Assembly: GCA_012862575.1 (NCBI GenBank)
Contig: BLSF01000062.1
Location: forward strand, 124,001 to 188,000
DNA length: 64,000 nt
Reading direction: 5' to 3'
From: Parietichytrium sp. I65-24A
Taxonomy: Eukaryota > Sar > Bigyra > Thraustochytrida > Thraustochytriidae
The notes beneath the pieces are model-generated. The model searched no databases and was not told where the DNA came from. It saw only the letters and a program-made list of their open reading frames with translations. The first letter of the stretch is position 1, and each line of letters opens with the position of its first letter. Below are positions 37,885 through 47,492 of the stretch, one piece after another. The translations under genes and the position numbers were made by a program.

Positions 37885-40256
37885 CTACAAAAAGTGAAGG
37901 TTTGTCAGAGCGTTGGCCAATATTGTGAGGCCATCAACCGGACGCGTGAGAATACTTTCCGGGTGAAACTGAACAGCCGCAAGAGGTAGCTCCTTGTGCT
38001 CGATTGCCATGACGGTTCCATCGTCGAGTTCGGCAGTGATAGTAAGGCTAGGGTTGGACTCAACTGATGTGCGCTCTCCGAAGAGCGAGTGGTACCGAGC
38101 GACCGTGATTCGGCTGGAAAGTCCCTCGAAGATCTTCCACTTGCTATTAGGATGAATCTTGATTTCAGACGGCTTTCCGTGCATTGGGTAAGGGAGGACG
38201 TCCAGCTTTGCGCCGCAAAATTCCACCATGCTTTGCAGTCCAAGACAGACTCCAAATATAGGAATCTTGAGGTCAATCAGCATTTGGATCGTTTCAGAAC
38301 ACTTGAAGTCCGAAGGTTTTCCAGGCCCAGGGGACATGACCACCAAGTCAGGCTTCATCATTTGTATCTCGTCCTTGGAGATGCCAAATCGCACCGTCGT
38401 AACCTGGGCTCCGGTCTGGCGGAGATAATTCGCTAGGGTATGCACAAAGGAGTCTTGATGATCGATGAGAACCACCCTCTTGTCGTGACCGACAGCTTGA
38501 ATTTGATGATCTTCTGCTGGACCAGGTGTGCCCACCAGAGTAGGAAGCAGCACGGCATCGCGAATCGCAGATGCCTTCAGTTCGGTCTCGGTCTCCTCAT
38601 CCTCAGGGACCGAGTCATAGAGAAGGGTCGCGCCGGCTCTGATTTCCGCAACTCCGTTCTTGAGCCTTACAGTTCGCAGAGTAAGCCCAGTGTTCATTTC
38701 GCCGTTGAAGCCAACAAGCCCAACCGCCCCGCCGTAAAAACAGCGTGGTGAGCGCTCGTGCTTTTCGACAAACTGGATCGCCCACACTTTTGGGGCGCCA
38801 GTGACTGTGACGGCCCACGTGTGGCAAAGAAAGGCGTCCAGAGCGTCGTACCCTTCCCGCAGGTATCCCTCAACGTGATCAACGGTGTGAATGAGTCGAC
38901 TGTATTTCTCGATCTGTCTGCGGCCGATTACCTGGACACTTCCTTGCCTACAGATGCGTGATTTGTCATTGCGGTCCACATCGCTACACATTGTAAGCTC
39001 GCTCTCCTCCTTCCGATTGGCCAGAATCTCCTTGATCTTCTCAGCATCTTCAAGTGCGTCTGCGCCGCGCTTGATGGTACCCGAGATTGGACAAGTTTCT
39101 ACTCGCAGGCCGCCCTCTGTGCGCTCGACTCGAACGAACATTTCTGGGCTAGCCCCTACAAGCCATTCTTGTTCTCCCAAATTGATGCAAAAGAGGTATG
39201 GAGATGGATTGCGATGGCGCAAGGTTGCCAAGACCTCGGAGGGCGTCGACGTGCTAGGCTCATAGAACGTCTGAGAGAGCACCACTTCAAATAGGTTCCC
39301 TACTCGGAATTCTTCTTTGGCCTTCTCTACGCTCTTTGCAAATTCGCCTAAGGTCAGAGTAAGCGCGAAAGGTTTACGCTGAGTTAGAAGACCGCGCTGC
39401 CTTTAGAAACAAGAACCCACGGGAAACAGACAAACTTACCAGGCTCATGATCGCGGCGCTTATCAGGGTTACTGTTTCCGACAAAAGGATCTGATGTACC
39501 TACTCTCGGAAGACCCGCAGTGGAGCGCGGTGCCCCATCATTCAACGTAACCTCAAACTCATAATCAATTTTCCAGCCCTGACTGAGCTGTTTGTCGAAC
39601 ACCGTGATGGTGTCAGGTATGTATAGCACCATGTCGCGCTGTTCTGGGTCGCGGTTGTGCTTGAGCTCCACCGGCTCAAACTGAAAAGTGACGTCGTATC
39701 CGATAGCGCCAAGAAGACCCAGTTGAGGATCCTCCGCAGTGTACCACATGTCAATGATGCTGCGAACAATGCTAAACACAGAAGGCTGCCTGCTTCTGTC
39801 CTCTTCAGCGAACCGCTTTCCGCTCTGCTTGATCACAGAGCCAGTGATCTTCATGTCGGTCAAAGTCAAGCTGGCCTGATCGACCGCATCGGAGGATCTG
39901 AGAGGGCCTTCGAACGCCGGAACGAGCACCTTCCCGCGTTCATTGAGCGCTGTCAGTGAGAAGTCGTATCCGCGAGTCTCCAAGACCAGTGGCGGATCAC
40001 AGAATCCCATGCTCCATCGCGCGTATCTTCCCGGGAACTCATACGCCGACTCGAACAAGCATCCGCGCCTGCTGTTCAGCTCCTGGCTCAGCTTGGTGAA
40101 CTCTGCATTCACATTCACCTCGTCGATCTCGGTCACCTTTCTGTCAACTGCCACGCCACCTTTCGTCTTGTAGCTCCTCGAATCAGGTTTCCTAGGCCTG
40201 CCCTGTGACAGATCGTGGATGTCCACCTTTGCTCGCTTCTTCTCTGGTTCGCCCAT
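37885..40256 (-). CDS. trpEG: Anthranilate synthase, fused TrpE-TrpG, two exons
   Basis: Two exons (39440-40256 and 37885-39347) give 759 residues. The protein makes anthranilate from chorismate and glutamine, the first step of tryptophan synthesis. The N-terminal TrpE lobe has [20 protein letters not shown], the tryptophan feedback region. The chorismate-binding part has [23 protein letters not shown] and [15 protein letters not shown]. After a short linker comes TrpG, a class I glutamine amidotransferase with FGVCLGLQ (C640) and VQFHPES (H734, E736). Sequence and fusion order match the one-chain TrpE(G) enzymes of alphaproteobacteria rather than the separate plant subunits. The splice joins P-G/E-F-A-K in phase 1, restoring the family's D-H-x-P-G-E-[FY] motif. 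No clear plastid transit peptide is seen; the N-terminus reads [12 protein letters not shown], which looks like a nuclear-localisation cluster. Confidence 0.93.
39348..39439 (-). other. Intron of the TrpEG gene (92 nt)
   Basis: GTAAGT donor after CCTG and TTAG acceptor before GCGAATTT on the minus strand. A TTCTAAC branch-like site lies at about 39383-39389. Splicing restores the conserved H-E-P-G-E-F segment. Confidence 0.88.
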
Positions 40257-40451
40257 CTTCAGTCTCCACCCACCTTAGCTACTCACTCGCACTTTGCAAC
40301 TTTGCAACTTTGCACTTTACAACTTTTCAGTCGAAATTTCAATTCCCTCTTCTGTCAACCTTTCGTGCCACGGACAAATGTTAGAAAGAATGAATGAAAC
40401 AAACAAACAAACTCTTACAACTCACACTCAAACGCCCACGCTTTTCCAAAT

Positions 40452-40512
40452 TCCAAACAAACAAACAAACTAACAAACAAACAAACAAACAAACTCTCTC
40501 TCTCTCTCTCTC
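40452..40512 (-). repeat. AAAC tetramers followed by CT tract upstream of TrpEG
   Basis: CAAA/AAAC tetramers run into a pure CT tract. Read on the coding strand the CT tract is a GA tract, about 235 bp upstream of the TrpEG ATG. Confidence 0.8.
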
Positions 40513-40554
40513 ACCCACACTCACATATACACTCACAGAGTCCGCTCTTTCCCC

Positions 40555-40563
40555 CGCGTACAC
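40555..40563 (-). promoter_or_regulatory. GTGTACGCG motif upstream of TrpEG
   Basis: On the minus strand this reads GTGTACGCG, identical to the motifs at 1697 and 8373 ahead of other genes, and lies 299 bp before the ATG. Confidence 0.28.
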
Positions 40564-40846
40564 TTACAGATGCTCGCGCACTCTCCTGCGGAACCACTTC
40601 GACCGTCTACCGACCGTTACAAATCTGCTAGTTGCTCCGGCGTCCTCGCTGTTGCTCCGCTCGTACTTCCTACTGATGCATAGCGGTGCGCTAGTGCGGC
40701 AATGAGTACCGCAGGAGATAATCCATTAGGATAGTAGCTTCATAGGCGTTTTGGTGGGGTCAGGTGGTGCTAGCGGTGTGGATAATAGATTGTGTAGTGG
40801 GCGGGGAGGAAGACGGACGGGTATGCATACGCTAGGAGCGAGTAGT

Positions 40847-41350
40847 AAGCATGCAATCTATGCAATTTAAGTAGAAGTGCAATCGTGGAAGAAGCGATGG
40901 CGTTCGTGTGTGAAATGAGTGAAAACACAAAGGCAGCAGCTGAGCAGGTGGAACTTCGGAATGCAATGATTTATGTGAGTTGACACTGTGCATTAAAACT
41001 GAAAGATTAACATTAAAAGAGCGGTCCTTGTTGCACGACTACATGTAGCAGAGAATGAATAAGCATGCAAATCGATGCAATCTATGCGATCTAAGCTATG
41101 CAATCGTGGAAGCAGCGATGGCGTTCGTGTGTGAAATGAGTGAAAACAGAAAGGCAGGCGGTGGGGCTTTGGAATTCTCGGAATGTAATGATTTCCCTTC
41201 TTCACTTTTTCTTTTCTTTCTATTCTTCTTTTATTGTTTCTTGGGTCCGATGTTTTGAGTTTATGTGAGTTGACACTGTAAATAACAACTGAAAAATTAA
41301 CATTAAAAGAGCGGCCCTTTTTGCACGACTACACGCAGCAGAGAATGAAT
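40847..41350. repeat. Diverged tandem duplication, two units
   Basis: Unit 1 (40847-41060) and unit 2 (41061-41350) both start AAGCATGCAA and end GCAGAGAATGAAT. Both share GCGATGGCGTTCGTGTGTGA, ATTAACATTAAAAGAGCGG and TTGCACGACTACA. Unit 2 has an extra pyrimidine-rich stretch of about 67 bp (about 41195-41261). The role is unknown. Confidence 0.85.
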
Positions 41351-41646
41351 AGAAGGTGTGTGAGATTAAATTAGAAACGGTGAACTTTTCGAAGAATTAT
41401 GGCAGGAACTCGAAGAATTTGGGAATGAAAAGAGGGGCAAGACGACAATTTTCACACAAGCAGAAATCTCAACGCCAGAGATCAAAGGGATGCGTACACG
41501 TGTCTGAATTTCAGGCCCTTGCGCACGTTGAAGGTGGCGCAAAAGAAGTCGTTCTGAGAAGAAGGGCCATTCTCTTCCGAGGAACAGTCTTTCAGATAAT
41601 GTGGGTGGGCGTGTTGAACACGGTGCGAGCGGGGTGTAAATTTGTC

Positions 41647-42231
41647 TTAGATCTCTGGCGTTTCGGCCTGACCAGCCATCATGGCGTGCAAAATCTCAGA
41701 AATGCGTCTCGCTGCGAGTTCTTGTTTGCGCTTGCGATCTTCCACTTCCTTTCGAACCTTGACCATCGCAAGCTTTGCTGCTTCCGAGGCTCTTTCCGCA
41801 TTGCGGACAGCAAGGAACAATTTTTCTGCACACTCGGAGAAGTGCGCCACGAGAGCGGCCTTCTCGCCATCCTCATCATGTTCGCATTCCCCAGCACCGA
41901 AATCTTCCACGCCATCTGATGCGCCACTTCCGAACTCCGACTCATTGCCATCCTCGGTCTCCTCCGCTACTCGCTGCTCGCTGTCATTGCCCACATCCTC
42001 GTGCAATTCGCCTACGTTCCACGACAGCTGCTTCGCATTTCCGTCCATGTATCCCTTTTCTTTTCCTAGTTTGTCCTGCGTTTCTCTCGGCGATTCTCTC
42101 GGGTTCTTCTCCCATGCTGCGCGGTCCTTGCGCAAAGCCGGTTCCTCCGGCTCAGATCTGCGCTTATTTTGGCGGCCGAGATGCGGGAGCCCTTTGAAGA
42201 GCGGAGTGTTTCTGCCGTTCGAAAGAGACAT
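41647..42231 (-). CDS. Hypothetical acidic protein with C-terminal coiled coil, 194 residues
   Basis: The N-terminal third is basic and polar (SLSNGRNTPLFKGLPHLGRQ region), the middle is strongly acidic (about 80-120), and the last 60 residues form a probable coiled coil with regular hydrophobic spacing (AEKLFLAVRNAERASEAAKL, then RKEVEDRKRKQELAARRI). No family is recognised. An opposite-strand frame overlaps it, but the minus-strand protein has the more natural composition. The frame opens at TTG 42237; the first ATG is used. The gene is divergent from BUD23. Confidence 0.55.
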   Translation of the reverse strand: MSLSNGRNTPLFKGLPHLGRQNKRRSEPEEPALRKDRAAWEKNPRESPRETQDKLGKEKGYMDGNAKQLSWNVGELHEDVGNDSEQRVAEETEDGNESEFGSGASDGVEDFGAGECEHDEDGEKAALVAHFSECAEKLFLAVRNAERASEAAKLAMVKVRKEVEDRKRKQELAARRISEILHAMMAGQAETPEI

Positions 42232-43080
42232 CTTCAACGCTTACGTTTCAAGTGCGTCAGATGGTTCTCCAAGCCGCGCGTTTGGGTTCTGCCGGCCGGT
42301 TCTTCTCGCGGCCAGTTCGGGTTCTGCTATGTTCCGCCGGCCGGTTCTTCTCGCAATGGCCGCTGGGAACAGTCTGCAGAGCATTGCAGAGCGCTCACGG
42401 GTTGGTTCTTCTCTCTGGCAGCCGGTTCTTTCTCCTCACAGTGGATTCACATTCTTGGTGACGAATGGTTGGAGAAGCCAATGCTACTACTAACCTAGGG
42501 GATAGATATTACAGGTAGCGGTATGTATCGGTACCGCCAGCCTAACCCCTCCTCTATTGCTTACTACTGTAGTAGCCCATGGGCACCTCTGCTACTCTGT
42601 ATTATGTACTATAACACTCATTCTAATAGTAGTTAGAGCCTCTCTAGATTAGAGATAGCTGGTAGATGGAATAGCTTAGCCTTACAAGTTGTAGCATCGG
42701 AGTAAGAAATGCTGCGAAGTGAAGTACTAGTGAAATCATGATGTAACGTGTCTTAGACGAACCTGTAGTGGCCATCTGTTGGTTGGTTGTTGGAGAGAGA
42801 GAGAGAGAGAGAGTGAACGCGTTGGAGTGATTCCGCAGCAGCTGGGCCGAGAAAGTTGGCAAGTAAAGGTCGCGTTGCGTGCATTGTGCATTTGTGCATT
42901 TGTGCATTGTGTGTTGTGCATTGTGCATTGTGTGTTGTGCATTGTGCATTGTGCATTGTGTGTTGTGTGTTGTGCGGGACAGGAGCTGTGATTCGTGATC
43001 TACGGGATTGTAAGAGGTTGGGTTGCCTCTGTGCGGCATCTTCGCGGTTTGGGAGGTGCGAAGGAGAGTAGGAGAAGGAA
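42232..43080. other. Divergent intergenic region (coiled-coil gene / BUD23)
   Basis: It contains a short imperfect repeat of CCGGCCGGTTCTTCTCGC (about 42290-42360), a GA tract (about 42796-42813) and the TG-rich heptamer array ahead of BUD23. Confidence 0.5.
42881..42974 (+). repeat. Tandem GCATTGT-type heptamer array in the BUD23 leader
   Basis: About 90 bp is made of GCATTGT, GTGTTGT and close variants on the coding strand, ending about 107 bp before the BUD23 ATG. The unit is the same as that before the ceramidase-like gene at 7381-7427, in the same gene-relative orientation. A GA tract lies just upstream (42796-42813). Confidence 0.88.
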
Positions 43081-43938
43081 ATGTCACGTCCAGAGCACTC
43101 GGGGCCACCCGAGCTGTTTTATAATGACCGCGAGGCCGCGGACTATGCGCAAAACTCGCGCATGTTGGAGATCCAGTCGCTGATTAGTGAGCGAGCGCTG
43201 GAGTTACTAAATTTGCCGAAAGATGAACCGGCCATGTTGTTGGACGTGGGATGCGGGACCGGCATGTCTGGCCGCGTCATCGAGGAGCACGGCCACGTTT
43301 GGATTGGCACAGATATTTCCTCAAGCATGCTTCAGTTTGCCGCTGAGTCCATCCAGGAGACCGAGGGGAACGGCGATGTAGTAAATTCTGACATGGGGGC
43401 TGGCCTCGGGTTCCGCGGCGGTATGTTTGATGGGATGATTAGCATCTCTGCGGTGCAGTGGTTGTGCTACGCAAGCCACAAGAGCCACGATCCGAAAAAG
43501 CGCTTAAAAAGGTTTTTTCAGAGCCTGTACAATGTGTTGCGCACTGGTGGCCGCGCTGTCATCCAGCTCTACGCTGAGACCCCAGAACAGATGACTGTGA
43601 TCACAAGCGCCGCCATGAGCGTGGGTTTCACCGGAGGTCTTGTAATTGACTACCCTAACTCTGCCAAGGCAAAGAAGATGTACTTGGTGCTGATGACTGG
43701 CCCGCCTCAGTCGCTTCCGCAGGCCATGACAGACGAGGCGGACCGTGGGGAGAGGTCAGAGGTGGATTACGAAAGCAAGCGCGGGTTTAGGGGCAAGAAG
43801 CGTGACCGTAAAGGACAAGCATCCTCAGAAAAGTCTCGGGAGTGGATCATGCAGAAGAAGGAGAGGCAGCGCAAGCAGGGCAAGGAGGTTCGGAGTGACA
43901 GCAAGTATACCGGACGTAAGCGCAGGAGGAAGTTCTAA
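43081..43938 (+). CDS. BUD23: 18S rRNA (guanine-N7)-methyltransferase Bud23
   Basis: This 285-residue protein starts with SRPEHSGPPELFYNDREA and YAQNSRM, a hallmark of Bud23/WBSCR22. The SAM-binding loop LLDVGCGTGMSG lies at about residues 53-64, followed by WIGTDISSSML and the substrate-side segment ISAVQWLCYA. The C-terminal 60 residues are rich in Lys/Arg (KKRDRKG, then REWIMQKKERQRKQGKEVR and GRKRRRKF), as in the family. Bud23 with Trm112 makes m7G in the 3' region of 18S rRNA and supports 40S export. It is a single exon in a good start context after a TG-rich leader. Confidence 0.95.
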   Translation: MSRPEHSGPPELFYNDREAADYAQNSRMLEIQSLISERALELLNLPKDEPAMLLDVGCGTGMSGRVIEEHGHVWIGTDISSSMLQFAAESIQETEGNGDVVNSDMGAGLGFRGGMFDGMISISAVQWLCYASHKSHDPKKRLKRFFQSLYNVLRTGGRAVIQLYAETPEQMTVITSAAMSVGFTGGLVIDYPNSAKAKKMYLVLMTGPPQSLPQAMTDEADRGERSEVDYESKRGFRGKKRDRKGQASSEKSREWIMQKKERQRKQGKEVRSDSKYTGRKRRRKF

Positions 43939-44513
43939 GCAGGCGCCAATGTCCTCGCTTCGTCTTGTGTGTACCGGTACCTTTCCCGCTGCTTTCGAAT
44001 TCGCCCTGGTCATTCTTGCGAGCAAATTTCGAACTTGTTTTTACAGTTTTAATGAATTAAAAAATTATTGAAGAAAGAAAAAGTGTAAGTACTTCGTATG
44101 AGAAAAGCTCACATTCAGAGAGATCACCGAAATCAAAACACTCCGCGACACAAATCAAAACAAGATGGTGAGGCGAGAAAACGAAAAAAAAGAAGAACAA
44201 GATGTTTTTATCATGATTTGTGTAATTAACTTTTCATTTACAAAATGGCAGCAAGCTTACATACCAAGTTACTGGCTCGATGGACACCCCTTGGTGAACA
44301 CGCCATGTGCCTCTTCCGCGCCCGCCCCTAGCGAGCTGCGCTGGGAGCTGGCGTGCGCTTGCCGTACTTGTCTATCTAAGAAAGGGTCAACTCTCAAAGC
44401 AACCACATCTGAAGTCGCTGACCACGTTCGCATCTGGTCGATGTTTCTGTCACCCAACTCGTCGTATTCCTCAATCAATCCTCATTCCCGCCGACAGTCT
44501 TCTTGGGGCACGG
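43939..44513. other. Convergent intergenic region (BUD23 / LITAF-like)
   Basis: A/T-rich 3' regions of both genes. Nothing else is supported. Confidence 0.45.
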
Positions 44514-44888
44514 CTAGCAGCAATCATCATCCACGCTTAGAATACGGCCGCAATTAAGACATCTGGTCTCTCGCGCCGCGCAAGAGTCCATTACAAATGG
44601 CAACCAGCAGAGCGGCCAGAACAGGATCAGCAGGACAATGAACCAAATGATCTGTTGCATGCCAATGCGTTTCGTGATCGCGATGGTGGGATTATTGCAC
44701 GAGCATCCGACTGCCACCGCTCCACGGTTCGTGTTCACGTAGACCTGCTGCGATGGCTGCGTGGTCTGCACGTATTGCGGCGCATAGTGCTGCTGCTGCT
44801 GCTGCTGCTGCACCACTGGCACTGCTTCCACCACCTGCGCTTGGTACACCTCCTGACCCTTTGACACGCCCTGGCTCTGATCAATCAT
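44514..44888 (-). CDS. LITAF-domain membrane-associated zinc protein, 124 residues
   Basis: The N-terminal half is Gln-rich (a run of seven Gln at about 29-35, encoded by CTG/CAG repeats) with APQYVQTTQPSQQVYV. The C-terminal half fits the LITAF/SIMPLE domain: a first cysteine pair in VGCSCNN, a hydrophobic membrane-inserting stretch (IIWFIVLLILFWPLCWLPF), then FVMDSC and CLNCGRIL with the second C-x2-C. In LITAF proteins the two knuckles bind one zinc and the hydrophobic part inserts in late endosome or lysosome membranes from the cytosolic side. The first knuckle here is C-x-C rather than C-x2-C, a deviation. It lies at the edge of the ten-cysteine gene cluster but is not related to it. Confidence 0.78.
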   Translation of the reverse strand: MIDQSQGVSKGQEVYQAQVVEAVPVVQQQQQQQHYAPQYVQTTQPSQQVYVNTNRGAVAVGCSCNNPTIAITKRIGMQQIIWFIVLLILFWPLCWLPFVMDSCAARETRCLNCGRILSVDDDCC

Positions 44889-44930
44889 ACTGCCTCTTCT
44901 CGTCTCACGTCTACTTCTCTTCTCTTCTGC

Positions 44931-44934
<4 letters not shown>

Positions 44935-44960
<26 letters not shown>
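44935..44960 (-). repeat. CT tract upstream of the LITAF-like gene
   Basis: A CT dinucleotide run, GA on the coding strand, lies about 50-70 bp upstream of the ATG. Confidence 0.8.
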
Positions 44961-44962
<2 letters not shown>

Positions 44963-46965
44963 ATTCGCGTACTGCTTGCTCCTCGCCACTCTCCACTCTC
45001 CACTCTCCCAGAGTCTCCACAGTCTCCACCTTAATTTAACAGTAACATGCATGTAGCTTCTTGGGGAGGAGCGGTCAAAACAGACCAAGTTCAGAGAGAC
45101 CCTCCTACTGCACGTCTACCGTTTTCAAGTAGCAAGGACGGCAGTTTTCGCTAAGGTGGTAGGGGAAAGGTAGGACGTGGTAGTGGACGAGAGGTCATTT
45201 TTCATCTTGGCTGTGGCTAGTGTGGCTAGTTTGGCTACTAGTTTAGATGTTAGGAGGTGCTAGCAGGGAGGAATGGCGACTAGGGGAACTGACTATACGC
45301 ACTAGCGAGCTGTTGGATCATGGAGAAAGTTTCCAGTGACTTCCAGCAGAACTTCAAAAGATGAGCAGTCTAGTTCTAACTAGAAATAAGAAAGAGTGTA
45401 AGTTAGTATTCATTAGAGTAGCAGTATTGAGTACACAAAAAACGAATCAATTCGAAACAGCTCTTGGCTCAATTATTTTTTCCTGTACTTTTGACCTGTA
45501 AGGTCTGACTCTCAAAGAGGTTGATGATACAATCGGCTTACTTGCCGTTTTGACCAGTCAATCAACTTTTAAAAATCATTGTAAACAACTCCACAACCGC
45601 GCACGCAAATGCACGCAACGGAGTAGTACACCGGGTTCAAACGCTGAACGTACTGAACCTCGGGAGTGTGGTCTCAGGATGTCTCAGGTACGCCAAGAAA
45701 AGCTCTACCATTGCCTTAGTCAGAACATCAGAGGTGGGAGTTAGTTGGCTATGTGGACTTTCTTTCTTTCTTTGACTCACTCACTCACTCACTCACGCCT
45801 GTGCCACCGGAGGAGGAGTTGGAGGAAGTAGATTCAACACTGTATAAACTTAGAACTTTGGAAATGAGTTTTGTCAGTCTGTCACTGGCGCTGGCATCGC
45901 TGGCAGTCAGTCTGTCAAACGGTCTAATCTGTCCGAAATTCGAGTCTTGCCCGGAGACGACGATCAAATTCAACACGTTTCGAACACTTTCTGAATTCTG
46001 GCAATAGCGCCAGATAAGTATTAACTTTAAGTACCGCAAGCACCAAAGACAAGATCACTGTACAGCAACTGCGTAGATACCGGTACTCGAGCATAGTGTT
46101 TATGAATTATACTTGTCTCTATACGCTTGGGTAGTGGCCTCGCAAGATACGGAGATAATCTCATCTAAGGAACTTATTAGCAGAGCTGGCTTGTACTGTT
46201 TTGCACACCTTCCATAGCTCTAGATAGTCGTCTCTTGTAGTTCGTTGTGTCTCACTGTGGCTACTGACTTACTGCTAAGTTATACATAACTAGATCAGTA
46301 AGACTCCCGAGAGCCAAAGTGGTGAGCATCATTAACAGCTTGCCTATCGTGGTGCTAAGTGCCAGGGCTGCTGGCGTTTCCTAGAAGCTAGATAGAACCG
46401 ACCTCGATCTATGCGAACGTTAGATGAGAGCTAAAGAGACTTCGTATCACCCTCCTAACCCAAACTATAACCAAATGGTGACGAGTCTTACTGGTAGAGC
46501 GTGTATCGAAGGCGAAAAGTCTCAAGTCTGACGCGATCGGGGCTCGCGTGTTTGGGTATTGGGTTCCTACCATAAACACTAGCTGGAGGACTGGTTGTAC
46601 ACGTACACAGGCCAAGTGTCGCACACCACAGTGCAAAACTCTGCTGGATGGGAGATTATCTTATTCTTTCACGGCAGTCGGCAGAGGGATGCAGAGGGAT
46701 TCTGTACTCTAAACTTATCTACCCAAGATACGTGTGCAGTTCCGTAGTAGTTTAGTGGCGAGTACTCGCAGTTACTGTGATTTGTTGAGGATAAAACTTA
46801 TACATGTTCAGTGCGTGGCAAGTGTGCCCACAGCGGACGCCGAATGCTCAGAGTGAGTGAGTGAGTTAGTGAGTGAGTGAGTTTGGGGTGCTGGAAGGGA
46901 CAAGGGAGCACAACAGGTTGAGCACGGTTTGGTGAGCGGTTGGGTGGCGGCTTTGGAGAAAGTTG

Positions 46966-47000
46966 TGCGTATTGCGTAGTGCGTAGTGCGTAGTGCGAGG
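46966..47000 (+). repeat. Tandem heptamer TGCGTAG, 5 copies, next to the start of paralogue 1
   Basis: Five head-to-tail heptamers, the outer ones with changes, end 9 bp before the ATG at 47010. It is the third GT-rich heptamer array found directly upstream of a start. Confidence 0.85.
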
Positions 47001-47009
47001 TTGGGCGAA

Positions 47010-47492
47010 ATGAAGCTGGTTGCGATTCTGCTTGCAGGTCTGCTGGCAGGGCTGAGCCGAGGAGAAAATGACAGCTGCTCGAACGGGGAGCACTTTTGCT
47101 GCGACCCGAAAGAGGCCAATCCGACGGAGTATGACTTGACGGAGATGAAAGGGTGTGGTGAGTGGTCAAATGTAACATGCGTCCAAATTGCCAACCAAGA
47201 CAATCCGCACTACTGCAAATGTGGAGTTGGGCTTTCGAATCAAGATGAGTGGAGGATGAAGTGTCTAAGCGAAGAGTGCCAGCTCGGCCTGGATAATGAG
47301 GAGACGGCGGTCGCGGGTTGCTGGAATGGGCTCAGGAGATTTGTCTTGTTGGTCATTGGCCTCTCTGTGGGAGGAGTGGTTCTGTTAATCATTTCAATCT
47401 GTTGTTGCATATACCATTGCGGAAAGAAGAAGAAGCGTACAATTTTAATTGTGCAATCCCCCGAAGAAATCAACGGGACTCCGCAGGTATGA
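47010..47492 (+). CDS. Ten-cysteine type I membrane protein, paralogue 1 of 7
   Basis: This 160-residue protein has a signal peptide (1-18, MKLVAILLAGLLAGLSRG), an ectodomain with ten cysteines (23, 30, 31, 49, 57, 69, 71, 85, 90, 104), a membrane helix (111-135) ending in CCCIYHC, a KKKKR stop-transfer and the tail RTILIVQSPEE. NVT at 54-56 is a possible N-glycosylation site. The family pattern is C-x(6,7)-C-C-x(17-22)-C-x(7-13)-C-x(9-11)-C-x-C-x(12-18)-C-x4-C-x(10-18)-C, then the helix. I do not recognise the family. The layout recalls Shisa-like/STMC6 adaptors of animals, but the cysteine pattern is not theirs. This member is the most diverged and has the shortest tail. It is convergent with paralogue 2. 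Confidence 0.82.
   Translation: MKLVAILLAGLLAGLSRGENDSCSNGEHFCCDPKEANPTEYDLTEMKGCGEWSNVTCVQIANQDNPHYCKCGVGLSNQDEWRMKCLSEECQLGLDNEETAVAGCWNGLRRFVLLVIGLSVGGVVLLIISICCCIYHCGKKKKRTILIVQSPEEINGTPQV

Larger units (their letters stand above)
40257..41646. other. Intergenic region with a diverged tandem duplication
   Basis: The left part is the TrpEG upstream region, with AAAC tetramers (about 40452-40493), a CT tract (40491-40512; GA on the coding strand) and CGCGTACAC (40555-40563, GTGTACGCG on the coding strand). The right part holds two tandem copies of a 210-290 bp sequence. No gene is seen. Confidence 0.5.
44889..47009. other. Intergenic region left of the ten-cysteine cluster
   Basis: A CT tract (44935-44960, GA for the LITAF gene), CGCGTACTG (44966-44974), GTAC-rich short palindromes, a GAGT tract (about 46850-46880) and the heptamer array before 47010 are seen. 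A 47-codon frame at 45864-46007 begins with a signal-like peptide but lacks the family pattern. Confidence 0.45.

Noticed and set aside
41681-42493. Plus-strand frame of 270 codons opposite the coiled-coil gene
   Set aside because: Its Ser/Arg/Pro-rich composition is that of an antisense shadow. The minus-strand protein has an acidic region and a coiled coil.
45864-46007. 47-codon frame with a signal-like start (MSFVSLSLALASLAV), possibly an eighth family member
   Set aside because: It lacks the F-C-C, C-x-C and C-x4-C signature and any membrane helix.
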